NCBI GenBank assembly: GCA_964639225.1
Contig: CAZXCK010000205.1
Location: forward strand, 1-5,694
Direction of reading: 5' to 3'
From: CAZXCK01 sp964639225
GTDB taxonomy: Bacteria; Chloroflexota; Anaerolineae; Aggregatilineales; Phototrophicaceae
Length of the DNA stretch: 5,694 nt
Numbering within the stretch: position 1 is the first letter of the stretch; each line of letters starts with the position of its first letter. The notes below the pieces were generated by a model that saw nothing but the letters and a program-made list of their open reading frames with translations, made no database searches and was not told the DNA's origin. The position numbers and the translations under genes were made by a program. Shown here one piece after another: positions 1-5,667 of this stretch.

Positions 1-789
1 CGCAAAGACTGTTTGTCAGGGGAGGGCAATGAAAGAGGATTCCTTTCGCATAATGGCGGGACCGGGCTGGGACGCGATCTGCTGGCCTGGGGCGAGCAGC
101 GGGCGCGTCAGGTCTTTGGGCGGCTGCCGCCCGATGTGCGCGTTGTGTTGCAGGCCGATGTCTACAGCACGGATGCCTACAGCCGGCACACCCTGCAGGC
201 GGCTGGTTTTGCGATGACCAATCATGGCTGGCTGCGGATGGTCATCGAGTTCGACGAAGCGCCTCAGCGCCCATATTGGCCCACGGGTTACTCGCTGACA
301 ACCGCCGCCGAACTCAGCGACACACGGCCCATCTACCGGGCGCTGAAAGCGGCCTTTCTCGATCATCGGGGCCACGTCCGAGAGGATTTTGAGACGGCTT
401 TCAGCCGCTGGCACGCGCACCTGACCAGCGATCCGTTGTACGAGCCGGAGCTGCTGTTTGGCCTGGTGTACGGTGGGGAGATCGTCGGCACGCTGCTGTG
501 TCGCGGGCAAAGCTGGGGCTACCCGGAACGCGCCTATATCAGCTCGCTGGGCGTGGTCCGCGAGCACCGGCGCAAAGGACTGGCGAAAGCGCTGCTGCTG
601 CACGGTTTTGACACGTTGTGGCGGCGTGGCGCGCGGGCCGTTGACCTGTATGTAGACAACGCCAGCCCCACCGGCGCGCACCGGTTGTATGAACAGGCAG
701 GTATGCGCGTTGACATTCGTTTTCATGCACTGGAAAAAGAACTGCGTCCCGGTCGCAGCCTGACCGAGACTGACTGGACTCTAGACTAA
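1..789 (+). CDS. GNAT-family N-acetyltransferase, two-domain type, 5'-partial
   Basis: Predicted acetyl-CoA-dependent cytoplasmic acyltransferase; substrate unknown. The frame is open to base 1, so the gene probably continues to the left. The first internal start is TTG at 13, without a convincing Shine-Dalgarno; residues below are numbered from it. The C-terminal GNAT domain (about 92-240) is complete: motif A at 181-191 (VVREHRRKGLA), then VDN at 214-216 and the conserved Tyr226 in RLYEQAG. Ahead of it is only the tail of a first GNAT domain, from GTGLGRDLLAWGEQRAR (16-32) on. That stretch matches residues 107-122 of the downstream paralogue, which has about 90 more residues before the match. 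The motif-A arginine is replaced by Gly15, and the residues before it (encoded by bases 1-50) do not resemble the paralogue in any frame. The C-terminus LRPGR is shared with the neighbour. Probably co-transcribed with it. Family assignment is firm; the true start and the integrity of the N-terminus are not. Confidence 0.85.
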   Translation, partial: RKDCLSGEGNERGFLSHNGGTGLGRDLLAWGEQRARQVFGRLPPDVRVVLQADVYSTDAYSRHTLQAAGFAMTNHGWLRMVIEFDEAPQRPYWPTGYSLTTAAELSDTRPIYRALKAAFLDHRGHVREDFETAFSRWHAHLTSDPLYEPELLFGLVYGGEIVGTLLCRGQSWGYPERAYISSLGVVREHRRKGLAKALLLHGFDTLWRRGARAVDLYVDNASPTGAHRLYEQAGMRVDIRFHALEKELRPGRSLTETDWTLD

Positions 790-809
790 CGTAACAGGAG
801 CGAATAATC

Positions 810-1838
810 ATGCTGAAAGAACCCACCAATGAAGCCGTCGCATTCGGTCTCGACAGCACGCTGACCATGCGCGCCCCCACCCTCGATGACGCCGCCGCCC
901 AGTTGGAACTGGTGCGCCAGGCCGACATCGAACTGCACGGCGCGTCGTTTGTGACGCTTGAGGAAATTATCAGCGACTGGACCCAGCCCGGCTACGACAT
1001 GGCCAATTCGACGCGGGCTGTGTTCAACGAGCAGGATGAGATCGTGGGCTACGTCGAAATCTGGGATACGCACAGCGTCCCGGTGCGGCCCTATATGTGG
1101 GCCTACACCGTCCCTGACTATCGTGGACGCGGCATCGGCACGGCGCTGTTCCGCTGGGGCGAGCAGCGCGCCCGGCAGGCCATCGAGCGTGTGCCGGAAG
1201 ACGCGCGGGTTACACTAATTACAGACATCAACCGTAAACTGCTGCCGGCCAGGGAACTGGTCGAGGCCAATGGCATGACCACCGAGCGCAGTTCGTGGAG
1301 CATGGGCATCACCATGACCGAAGCGCCGCCATCGCCGCAATGGCCAGAGGGCATCACGGTGACGACTCAGGCCGAGCTGAACGATCTGAAAGCCGTGTAT
1401 CAGGCGCTGCGCGACTCGTTCCAGGACCACCGGGGGTTCGTCGATGAGCCGTTGGAAGCCGGTTTCAAACGCTGGTCGCACTGGATCGAGACCGATACCA
1501 AAATCAAGCTGTCGAACATCTTCCTGGCGATGGACGGCGAACAGATCGCCGGGCTGGTCATCTGCCGCAGCGAAGCCTATGACGACGCCGAGTCCACGTA
1601 CATCAACATTCTGGGCGTCAACCGCGCCTATCGCCAGCGCGGGCTGGGGACTGCGCTGCTGCACCACACTTTTGAGCAGTCCTGGCGGCAGGGGATGCGC
1701 AAGGTTTCGTTGCATGTGGATGCCAGCAGTCTCACCGGAGCAACGCGCATGTACGAGCGTGCTGGTATGTACGTTAAGTCCGTCTCCGACGCCTACGAGA
1801 AAGTGCTGCGTCCGGGCCGGGAACTCAGCCGCCAGTAG
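810..1838 (+). CDS. GNAT-family N-acetyltransferase with two tandem GNAT domains
   Basis: A 342-residue protein with two GNAT folds, the architecture seen for example in mycothiol synthase (MshD) and many uncharacterised acetyltransferases. It should transfer an acetyl group from acetyl-CoA to an amine; the acceptor cannot be told from sequence, and no other mycothiol gene is visible. N-terminal domain about 15-165, with motif A R105-G-R-G-I-G110 followed by TALFRWGEQRAR. C-terminal domain about 182-335, with motif A R275-Q-R-G-L-G280, then HVD at 302-304 and Tyr315 in RMYERAG. Both domains keep the R-x-x-G-x-G pyrophosphate-binding loop, so either could bind acetyl-CoA. The ATG at 810 is supported by AGGAG at 796-800, nine bases upstream. 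Only 20 bp separate it from the preceding paralogue, implying an operon formed by tandem duplication. A strong terminator follows 20 bases after the stop. Confidence 0.92.
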   Translation: MLKEPTNEAVAFGLDSTLTMRAPTLDDAAAQLELVRQADIELHGASFVTLEEIISDWTQPGYDMANSTRAVFNEQDEIVGYVEIWDTHSVPVRPYMWAYTVPDYRGRGIGTALFRWGEQRARQAIERVPEDARVTLITDINRKLLPARELVEANGMTTERSSWSMGITMTEAPPSPQWPEGITVTTQAELNDLKAVYQALRDSFQDHRGFVDEPLEAGFKRWSHWIETDTKIKLSNIFLAMDGEQIAGLVICRSEAYDDAESTYINILGVNRAYRQRGLGTALLHHTFEQSWRQGMRKVSLHVDASSLTGATRMYERAGMYVKSVSDAYEKVLRPGRELSRQ

Positions 1839-1858
1839 ACTGGCGCAGTCAGAAACTC

Positions 1859-1898
1859 ACAGGCCGGGTGGATGGTTTCATCTGCCCGGCCTGTTTTT
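1859..1898 (+). terminator. Rho-independent terminator of the GNAT gene pair
   Basis: A near-perfect hairpin. The arms CAGGCCGGG (1860-1868) and CCCGGCCTG (1885-1893) pair exactly. Two G-U pairs and GATG/CATC extend the stem to a four-base loop (1875-1878). A run of five T follows at 1894-1898. It lies 20 bases after the acetyltransferase stop and just beyond the stop of the convergent small membrane protein gene. On the - strand the hairpin is not followed by a clear T run, so it mainly serves the + strand. Confidence 0.92.
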
Positions 1899-1904
1899 GT
1901 TGCC

Positions 1905-2180
1905 TCAACGCCGGACGAAGCGCAGCGCCAGCAGCACCAGCAGCGACCCGGCGAAGGCCGCTATCAGGTCCTCGGCGGTGATGGCCAGGCTGCCCAGGCC
2001 CAGGTCGATGTTGAGCAGGTCGAAGAGGACGCCGCCCACCACCGCGCCTACCAGCCCCAGCAGCAGATTGCCACTAAAGCCGAATCCGCGCCGCCGGTCC
2101 TTGACCAGCCGCCCGACCAGCGTTCCCACCAGCGCGCCGATAATCAGCCAGATAATCAACTGTCCCAGAGAAATTGTCAT
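1905..2180 (-). CDS. GlsB/YeaQ/YmgE-family (transglycosylase-associated) small membrane protein
   Basis: A 91-residue, very hydrophobic protein of the transglycosylase-associated family (Pfam Transgly_assoc; GlsB/YeaQ/YmgE). Members are small integral membrane proteins linked to general stress responses; their biochemical role is unknown, and the 'transglycosylase' label is historical. Three membrane segments are visible at about 6-25, 38-57 and 70-87. The first two carry the family's glycine spacing (GALVGTLVG at 15-23; GLVGAVVGG at 42-50), separated by the basic loop KDRRRGFGFSG. Length is typical. The ATG at 2180 is preferred because AAAGGA (2188-2193 on the complement) lies seven bases upstream; an adjacent in-frame GTG at 2183 would add one residue but sits only four bases from it. 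The gene is transcribed alone, divergent from the secreted repeat protein and convergent with the GNAT pair. Confidence 0.9.
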   Translation of the reverse strand: MTISLGQLIIWLIIGALVGTLVGRLVKDRRRGFGFSGNLLLGLVGAVVGGVLFDLLNIDLGLGSLAITAEDLIAAFAGSLLVLLALRFVRR

Positions 2181-2273
2181 CACATTTTCCTTTGTTCAGG
2201 CTTACGCGGTAACCACTAACCTGTAATTATCGTAACACAGACGCACGAATTCTCGAATCGTTGCCCGGCTGCG

Positions 2274-2301
2274 TTTCGCTTTGGCGGGGGGCGTGTATAA
2301 T
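2274..2301 (+). promoter_or_regulatory. Putative sigma-70-type promoter of the secreted repeat protein
   Basis: A perfect TATAAT sits at 2296-2301, where transcription would start near 2308 and give a leader of about 32 nt before the ATG at 2340. The -35 side is poor: TTTCGC at 2274-2279 with a 16-base spacer is the best match. The box argues against the in-frame TTG at 2301 as a start codon, because that codon would overlap the -10 element. Confidence 0.45.
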
Positions 2302-2327
2302 TGGAGAGAAATCAACCGTTCACGTGT

Positions 2328-2334
2328 AAGGGGA
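2328..2334 (+). promoter_or_regulatory. Ribosome binding site that sets the start of the repeat protein
   Basis: AAGGGGA lies five bases before the ATG at 2340. The frame is open further upstream (TTG at 2301). However, this site, together with the signal peptide beginning exactly at the ATG (Met-Arg-Arg-Lys then a hydrophobic core), makes 2340 the likely start. Confidence 0.65.
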
Positions 2335-2339
2335 TCACG

Positions 2340-4079
2340 ATGCGACGCAAATTGGGGATCGTGATGGTGGTGCTGCTGGCGGCTGTGCTCTTGGGGACAG
2401 TTGTGTGGGCTGCTCCCAGCCAGCAGGCGGACCTGTTTCAATTGTTTGTGCTCCAGGCGCGCACCGACCTGGAACTACTGGCCAATCAGGCGCTGGGCGA
2501 AGGTCTGAGGCCGGATACCTGGACCTTCAGCACTGACCTGACCTCGCCGACTGTGGTTGTTGATCTGTGGTTCGACAACGAGCAGCTTGCCGACGAAATT
2601 TTCGGCACCGGCAACCGCCCTGAGGGGTGGTTCGGAGCGACCAGCAGCGATCCCGAACTGCTGGCGCGCAATGTTCGCCACGACCTGGAACTGGCCGCCG
2701 ATGCGGTGTACGGTGAGCGCGAACGCCCGGATACCTGGAACGGCGCGCCGCCTGTCTACCGCTGCAGTCGCACGGTGCAGAACATCGTGCATTTGCTGAA
2801 TGAGATTTACGACACGCGCCCCACCACGCCGGAATCGGTGTTCGATTACTGCGCCGCTGTCCAGTTTGAGATCGAAAGTGAGCTGCTGCCGGTCATTTTC
2901 GGCACGGAGATCAATGCCGAGCTTCAGTTGATGGCCTGGTCGCTGCGCGGTGACCTGGAACGTCTGGCCGATGAACTGCTGGGGCTGGCGCAGCGTCCGC
3001 CGGGCTGGATTGGCAATCTGGGCGAAGACTCGCCGACGCTGCTGCCCGACGCCTCTACCGATCTCGAAGCCCTGGCCGATGTCGAGCTGGGTGTCAGCCA
3101 GCGCCCGGAAGAATGGGCGCGCTTTTTCCCCAATTCGCCGGCGGGGGCGTATCGCAGCCTGCGCTTCAACCTGGAGACGCTGGCCGACCTGACCCTGGGC
3201 GCGGGTGTGCGTCCCACCGGCTGGGAAGCCGATAATCCGATCTACGGCTGCGATCCGCTGGTTCAGGTACTGGTATTCATCAGCCAGGAACGTTACTCGT
3301 TCGCCGTCGATGAGACATTTGTCGGCAGCGACCGCTTTTGTGAACTGACGACCTTCGAGGCCAACAACTTTGCCGAGAGTCCGCCGGAAATTGTCGTCGA
3401 GGAAGAAGAAGAGGATACGCGCTTCCGTGCCGAATCGCGGATTGCCTTTACCTACCTGGATGTGGCGGCCACACAGTACATGGGGCCGATGCCATATGGT
3501 GTCGAGTTCCGCGCCTGGTACCGTAACTTCAGCGAGTCAAATATGATGTTTGTCAGTGGCGATAATTTCGCGCTGTACATCGACCGCCGCTGGACGACGC
3601 TGCCGGAAGAGCTTTTTGTCCAGCTTCCCACGCTGGAAGGCGTGCGTCCGCTGGCCTTCTGCGATGCACCCTGGTGCAACGGCCCTGGCCCGACGCCCAC
3701 GCCCACCGGCAGCGGTCCGCTGGTGGCGCTGCTGGCCGGAGCCACGCCGGCAGCGACGCTCGACGCCGGTCAGATTCGGGAGCAGGAAGGCAAAACGCAG
3801 GTATCGTGGAACCATGTCCGCGTGACTTATCTGCTGGACCGCCCCGAAGCGGGTACGGTGCAGGTGGCGCTGGAAATCTGCCAGGAACCGGCGCAGATCG
3901 CCTGCGAGCCGGTCATCAGCGTGTTTGACAACGTACTGGGCGTGCCCAAGCCGGTGTTGTCGCAGTCCAACGGGCTGAACGTCTACGAGTTCCGCTACGG
4001 CTACAACAGCGACGTGGTTATCGAAGGGGCGACGCTCGTCTCGCCGGATGTGTGGATCAGCGACCCGTCTATTCGCTGA
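2340..4079 (+). CDS. Exported protein with six 36-residue DLE-LAD/RP-W repeats in two triplets; function unknown
   Basis: A 579-residue protein I cannot assign to a known family. A signal peptide is evident: MRRK, a hydrophobic core at about 5-23, and a likely cleavage site near VWA-A (about 24-25). Six repeats with consensus D-L-E-x-L-A-D-x(2)-L-G-x(3)-R-P-x(2)-W start at residues 43, 79, 115, 205, 241 and 277. D-to-W distance is 18 in all six, and spacing is exactly 36 within each triplet. Each triplet ends in a Cys module (C142/C171; C304/C334), so residues 43-171 and 205-334 are a duplicated block offset by 162. An acidic run follows (E354-E358), then a probably beta-rich region (about 364-440), a CDAPWC pair (C441/C446), a PTPTPT linker (451-456) and a second probably beta-rich region (about 485-579, C514/C522). 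All eight cysteines come in pairs, fitting disulfides outside the cytoplasm. There is no C-terminal anchor or catalytic motif. A binding, scaffold or cell-surface role is only a guess. It is a single-gene unit between its own promoter and terminator. Confidence 0.85.
   Translation: MRRKLGIVMVVLLAAVLLGTVVWAAPSQQADLFQLFVLQARTDLELLANQALGEGLRPDTWTFSTDLTSPTVVVDLWFDNEQLADEIFGTGNRPEGWFGATSSDPELLARNVRHDLELAADAVYGERERPDTWNGAPPVYRCSRTVQNIVHLLNEIYDTRPTTPESVFDYCAAVQFEIESELLPVIFGTEINAELQLMAWSLRGDLERLADELLGLAQRPPGWIGNLGEDSPTLLPDASTDLEALADVELGVSQRPEEWARFFPNSPAGAYRSLRFNLETLADLTLGAGVRPTGWEADNPIYGCDPLVQVLVFISQERYSFAVDETFVGSDRFCELTTFEANNFAESPPEIVVEEEEEDTRFRAESRIAFTYLDVAATQYMGPMPYGVEFRAWYRNFSESNMMFVSGDNFALYIDRRWTTLPEELFVQLPTLEGVRPLAFCDAPWCNGPGPTPTPTGSGPLVALLAGATPAATLDAGQIREQEGKTQVSWNHVRVTYLLDRPEAGTVQVALEICQEPAQIACEPVISVFDNVLGVPKPVLSQSNGLNVYEFRYGYNSDVVIEGATLVSPDVWISDPSIR
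2466..2852 (+). repeat. First super-block: three 108-bp coding repeats plus Cys module
   Basis: Repeat units start at 2466, 2574 and 2682 (108 bp apart), encoding RPDTW, RPEGW and RPDTW signatures at residues 57-61, 93-97 and 129-133. The Cys module follows: P138, Y140, C142, VQ146-147, V150, E155, Y157 and C171. Codons differ between units, so the repeat is conserved at protein level and is not a recent DNA duplication. Confidence 0.85.
2952..3341 (+). repeat. Second super-block: three 108-bp coding repeats plus Cys module
   Basis: Repeat units start at 2952, 3060 and 3168, encoding RPPGW, RPEEW and RPTGW at residues 219-223, 255-259 and 291-295. The Cys module matches the first at an offset of exactly 162 residues: P300, Y302, C304, VQ308-309, V312, E317, Y319. 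The closing Cys is at 334, after a one-residue insertion relative to C171. Confidence 0.85.
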
Positions 4080-4110
4080 TGGCCCAAAGCGTGTTCGAGT
4101 GAAAGACGAA

Positions 4111-4149
4111 ACGAGCGGGGTGGCACAAACTGCCCCGCTCGTCTTTTTT
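4111..4149 (+). terminator. Rho-independent terminator of the repeat protein, possibly bidirectional
   Basis: A perfect 10-bp stem, ACGAGCGGGG (4111-4120) with CCCCGCTCGT (4133-4142), extended inward by two G-U pairs and one G-C pair, and followed by TC and six T (4144-4149). It begins 31 bases after the stop. The convergent greA-like gene ends at 4164. Read on the - strand, the hairpin is followed by TTCGTCTTTC, a moderate T-rich stretch, so it may stop both transcripts. Confidence 0.92.
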
Positions 4150-4163
4150 GCGGATGCGTGGGA

Positions 4164-4655
4164 TTATGTCTCGTCGTTGATCGCTTCGATTTTCAGGATT
4201 TCGTAACACGTCTCGCCATCCGGTACGGCAACTGTGATGATCGCGCCGGGCGGCTGCCCCAGCAGCGCCTGCCCCACTGGCGAGGCAACTGATACACCGC
4301 GCCGCCGGCTGTGTGCGATCTCGTGACTGCTGAGCAGATCGAAGGTCAGTTCCTCACCGGTTTCGACCTCGCGCACGGTGATGCGATGACCGGGCGCGGC
4401 GGTGTCCAGCGAGGAGTCGCCCTCGATCACCTGCGCCTTGGCCAGAACATCGCGCAGCCGGGTAATACGCTCGTCGAGGTAGTTCTTTTCCTGCATGGCT
4501 TCCAGGAAGAACGGGTCTTCGGTGAAGTCGCTGTCCTCGTGCAGTTCGGTGATGCGCTTGTTCAGCGCCACCATTTCTTCGTTAACCAGATGGTCGAGTT
4601 CGTCCTGCAATTTACGGAATCCGGAACGGGTGAGGGTATAATCGCTCGTGCTCAT
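4164..4655 (-). CDS. greA: GreA/GreB-family transcription elongation (transcript cleavage) factor
   Basis: A 163-residue protein, close to the usual 158 of GreA. Gre factors insert a coiled coil into the RNA polymerase secondary channel and stimulate cleavage of backtracked RNA. The N-terminal coiled coil spans about 8-76 (YTLTRSGFRKLQDEL at its start, AQVIE at its end). Counting back from AQVI, its tip SDFTEDPF aligns with the E. coli tip GDLKENAE, so D43 and E46 correspond to catalytic D41 and E44; the usual NAEY is replaced by DPFF. The FKBP-like C-terminal domain (about 88-158) shows TGEELTF, SPVGQALLG and YEILKIE. The ATG at 4655 fits the family start. The frame continues upstream; GGAG lies 15 bases from this ATG but six from an in-frame TTG three codons earlier (4664), so a protein three residues longer is possible. 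Single-gene unit, divergent from the LiaF-like gene. Confidence 0.93.
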   Translation of the reverse strand: MSTSDYTLTRSGFRKLQDELDHLVNEEMVALNKRITELHEDSDFTEDPFFLEAMQEKNYLDERITRLRDVLAKAQVIEGDSSLDTAAPGHRITVREVETGEELTFDLLSSHEIAHSRRRGVSVASPVGQALLGQPPGAIITVAVPDGETCYEILKIEAINDET

Positions 4656-4902
4656 GGTGCCCAACACTTTCTCCAAAAAGCAGTTTTGAATGCCGCCAGC
4701 AAAAGTTTTTTCTTCAGACGATAGGTGGGGTTCGGATGGCACCGGAAATCACCGATTGTATCAACAGTATAACATTTTCCGGGCTGGCGTGGATAACCCA
4801 AGACCGGCCAGCAGACCGCGCCGGACGGGTGTGCAACTTCAGGCGCTATGAGCGCGTAAAGCATTACAGTACCAGAAGCCGTGTGGGGTAGGGAATAGCA
4901 TC
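4656..4902. promoter_or_regulatory. Divergent intergenic region between greA and the LiaF-like gene
   Basis: A 247-bp stretch that I read as non-coding, although the greA frame stays open up to 4742. An AT-rich patch at 4755-4778 holds two - strand -10 candidates for greA: TACAAT (complement of 4755-4760) and TATACT (complement of 4766-4771). Either gives a leader of roughly 90-110 nt. Neither has a good -35. For the + strand gene no clear promoter is seen; TATAAC at 4768-4773 is a weak possibility. A short inverted repeat GCGCT-ATG-AGCGC lies at 4843-4855. No RNA gene was recognised. Confidence 0.4.
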
Positions 4903-5667
4903 ATGATCGATATACAGTCATCGCGCACCGGTCTGATAGCCAGGGGGTTTATCGGCGTTGGGCTGGTATTTCTACTGGGGCAGCTATTCGGTTTTAGCTG
5001 GTTGTCGGTATTGTGGCCGCTGCTGGTCATTCTGTCTGGCCTGCCGTTTCTGTACCTCAGCCGGCGCTCGTCGAATCCGGCTTATACCGGTTTTATCTAT
5101 CCGGGGCTTATCATCACCGGGACCGGCCTGCTGCTGCTGTTCCAGTCGCTGACCGGGCACTGGGAGTCCTGGGCCTATGCCTGGTTGTTGTACCCGGCGC
5201 TGGTCGGTCTGGCTATGCAACACGAGGGGACTGTCCGTGATAACAAGGGCCAGCGCCGCACCGGCAAGTGGATGACGCGCGCCAGTATGGCCGGTTTTTT
5301 CGGTCTGGCGGTGGTGTTCGAGTTGTTCGTTTTCAGCAGTCTGTTCGGTGGACTGTTCGGCTGGTTATGGCCGCTGGCGCTCATCGGCGGTGGCCTGCTG
5401 CTGCTGTCGAAACGCGGCGAGCTGAACATCCCCAGCGCGGCCAGCCTGGGGGCGGTGCTGCGGCGTGAGAAGGCCGGCACCGCAGGGCCGGTCGGCTCGG
5501 CGGAGCCGGTCGCCGCGTCAGAACCGGTTGGCTCGACTGAGCCAGTCAGGCCGAAGCGCGCCGTTAGCGACGATGAGCCATCCGCAGAGATCGACCCGGA
5601 ACTGCGCCGCCGTATCCAGGAAGCGCTGGGCACGGATGAGTCCGCCGAAGGGCCTGGACGTGATTGA
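4903..5667 (+). CDS. LiaI/LiaF-like multi-pass membrane protein with low-complexity tail
   Basis: A 254-residue integral membrane protein whose N-terminal two thirds is three diverged copies of a unit: glycine-rich hydrophobic helix, short aromatic turn, W-P-L-type helix. Copies lie at about 13-50 (WPLL at 38-41), 65-105 (WLLYPAL at 94-100) and 129-168 (WPLAL at 156-160). This pattern is typical of the LiaI-LiaF-like transmembrane region found in envelope-stress and phage-shock-like proteins; the soluble LiaF C-terminal domain is absent, so a sensor role is only a suggestion. A basic loop at 111-126 separates units two and three. The tail (about 170-254) carries a six-residue tandem repeat (195-218) and an amphipathic, charged segment (DPELRRRIQEAL, 231-242). 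The ATG at 4903 has AGGGA at 4890-4894, eight bases upstream. The stop is 27 bases from the window end; nothing is recognisable after it. Confidence 0.85.
   Translation: MIDIQSSRTGLIARGFIGVGLVFLLGQLFGFSWLSVLWPLLVILSGLPFLYLSRRSSNPAYTGFIYPGLIITGTGLLLLFQSLTGHWESWAYAWLLYPALVGLAMQHEGTVRDNKGQRRTGKWMTRASMAGFFGLAVVFELFVFSSLFGGLFGWLWPLALIGGGLLLLSKRGELNIPSAASLGAVLRREKAGTAGPVGSAEPVAASEPVGSTEPVRPKRAVSDDEPSAEIDPELRRRIQEALGTDESAEGPGRD
5485..5556 (+). repeat. Four-unit 18-bp coding tandem repeat (x-PV-xxx)
   Basis: Residues 195-218 of the LiaF-like protein read as GPVGSA, EPVAAS, EPVGST and EPVRPK, with Pro-Val at an exact six-residue period. The underlying DNA retains period 18 with variable third positions (for example GAGCCGGTC, GAACCGGTT, GAGCCAGTC). 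Likely a flexible Pro/Ala linker in the cytoplasmic tail and prone to length change by slippage. Confidence 0.75.

Larger units (their letters stand above)
2181..2339. promoter_or_regulatory. Divergent intergenic region between the GlsB-family gene and the repeat-protein gene
   Basis: About 160 bp separating two divergently read genes, so promoters for both directions should lie here. The + strand has a clear TATAAT (separate entry). For the - strand the best -10-like sequence is GATAAT (complement of 2226-2231), within an AT-richer patch at 2223-2233, but I see no convincing -35. No terminator, RNA gene or strong inverted repeat was found. Confidence 0.5.

Noticed and set aside
16..726. A 236-codon - strand frame opposite the first GNAT gene
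   Set aside because: The + strand frame has clear GNAT motifs; the antisense translation has no recognisable domain.
810..1838. Assignment of the second GNAT as mycothiol synthase (MshD)
   Set aside because: Two-domain layout alone is not diagnostic and no other mycothiol pathway gene is in the window.
1444..2226. A 260-codon + strand frame running from inside the second GNAT gene across the terminator and the GlsB-family gene
   Set aside because: It overlaps two well-supported genes and a terminator, and its translation is a low-complexity Arg/Pro/Ser-rich shadow.
2301..2339. Upstream TTG at 2301 as start of the repeat protein
   Set aside because: It overlaps the TATAAT box, lacks a ribosome binding site and would put 13 non-signal residues before a textbook signal peptide.
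4637..4642. A perfect TATAAT on the + strand inside the 5' end of greA
   Set aside because: There is no -35 at suitable spacing (TTTACG is 20 bases away) and no + strand gene closely downstream; likely chance.
4311..4724. A 137-codon open frame on the + strand opposite greA
   Set aside because: It is antisense to a well-supported GreA gene, its translation resembles no family, and it arises from GC-rich codon bias.
4843..4855. Inverted repeat GCGCT-ATG-AGCGC upstream of the LiaF-like gene as an operator
   Set aside because: Five-base arms are too short to stand out in GC-rich sequence, and no second copy or overlapping promoter supports it.
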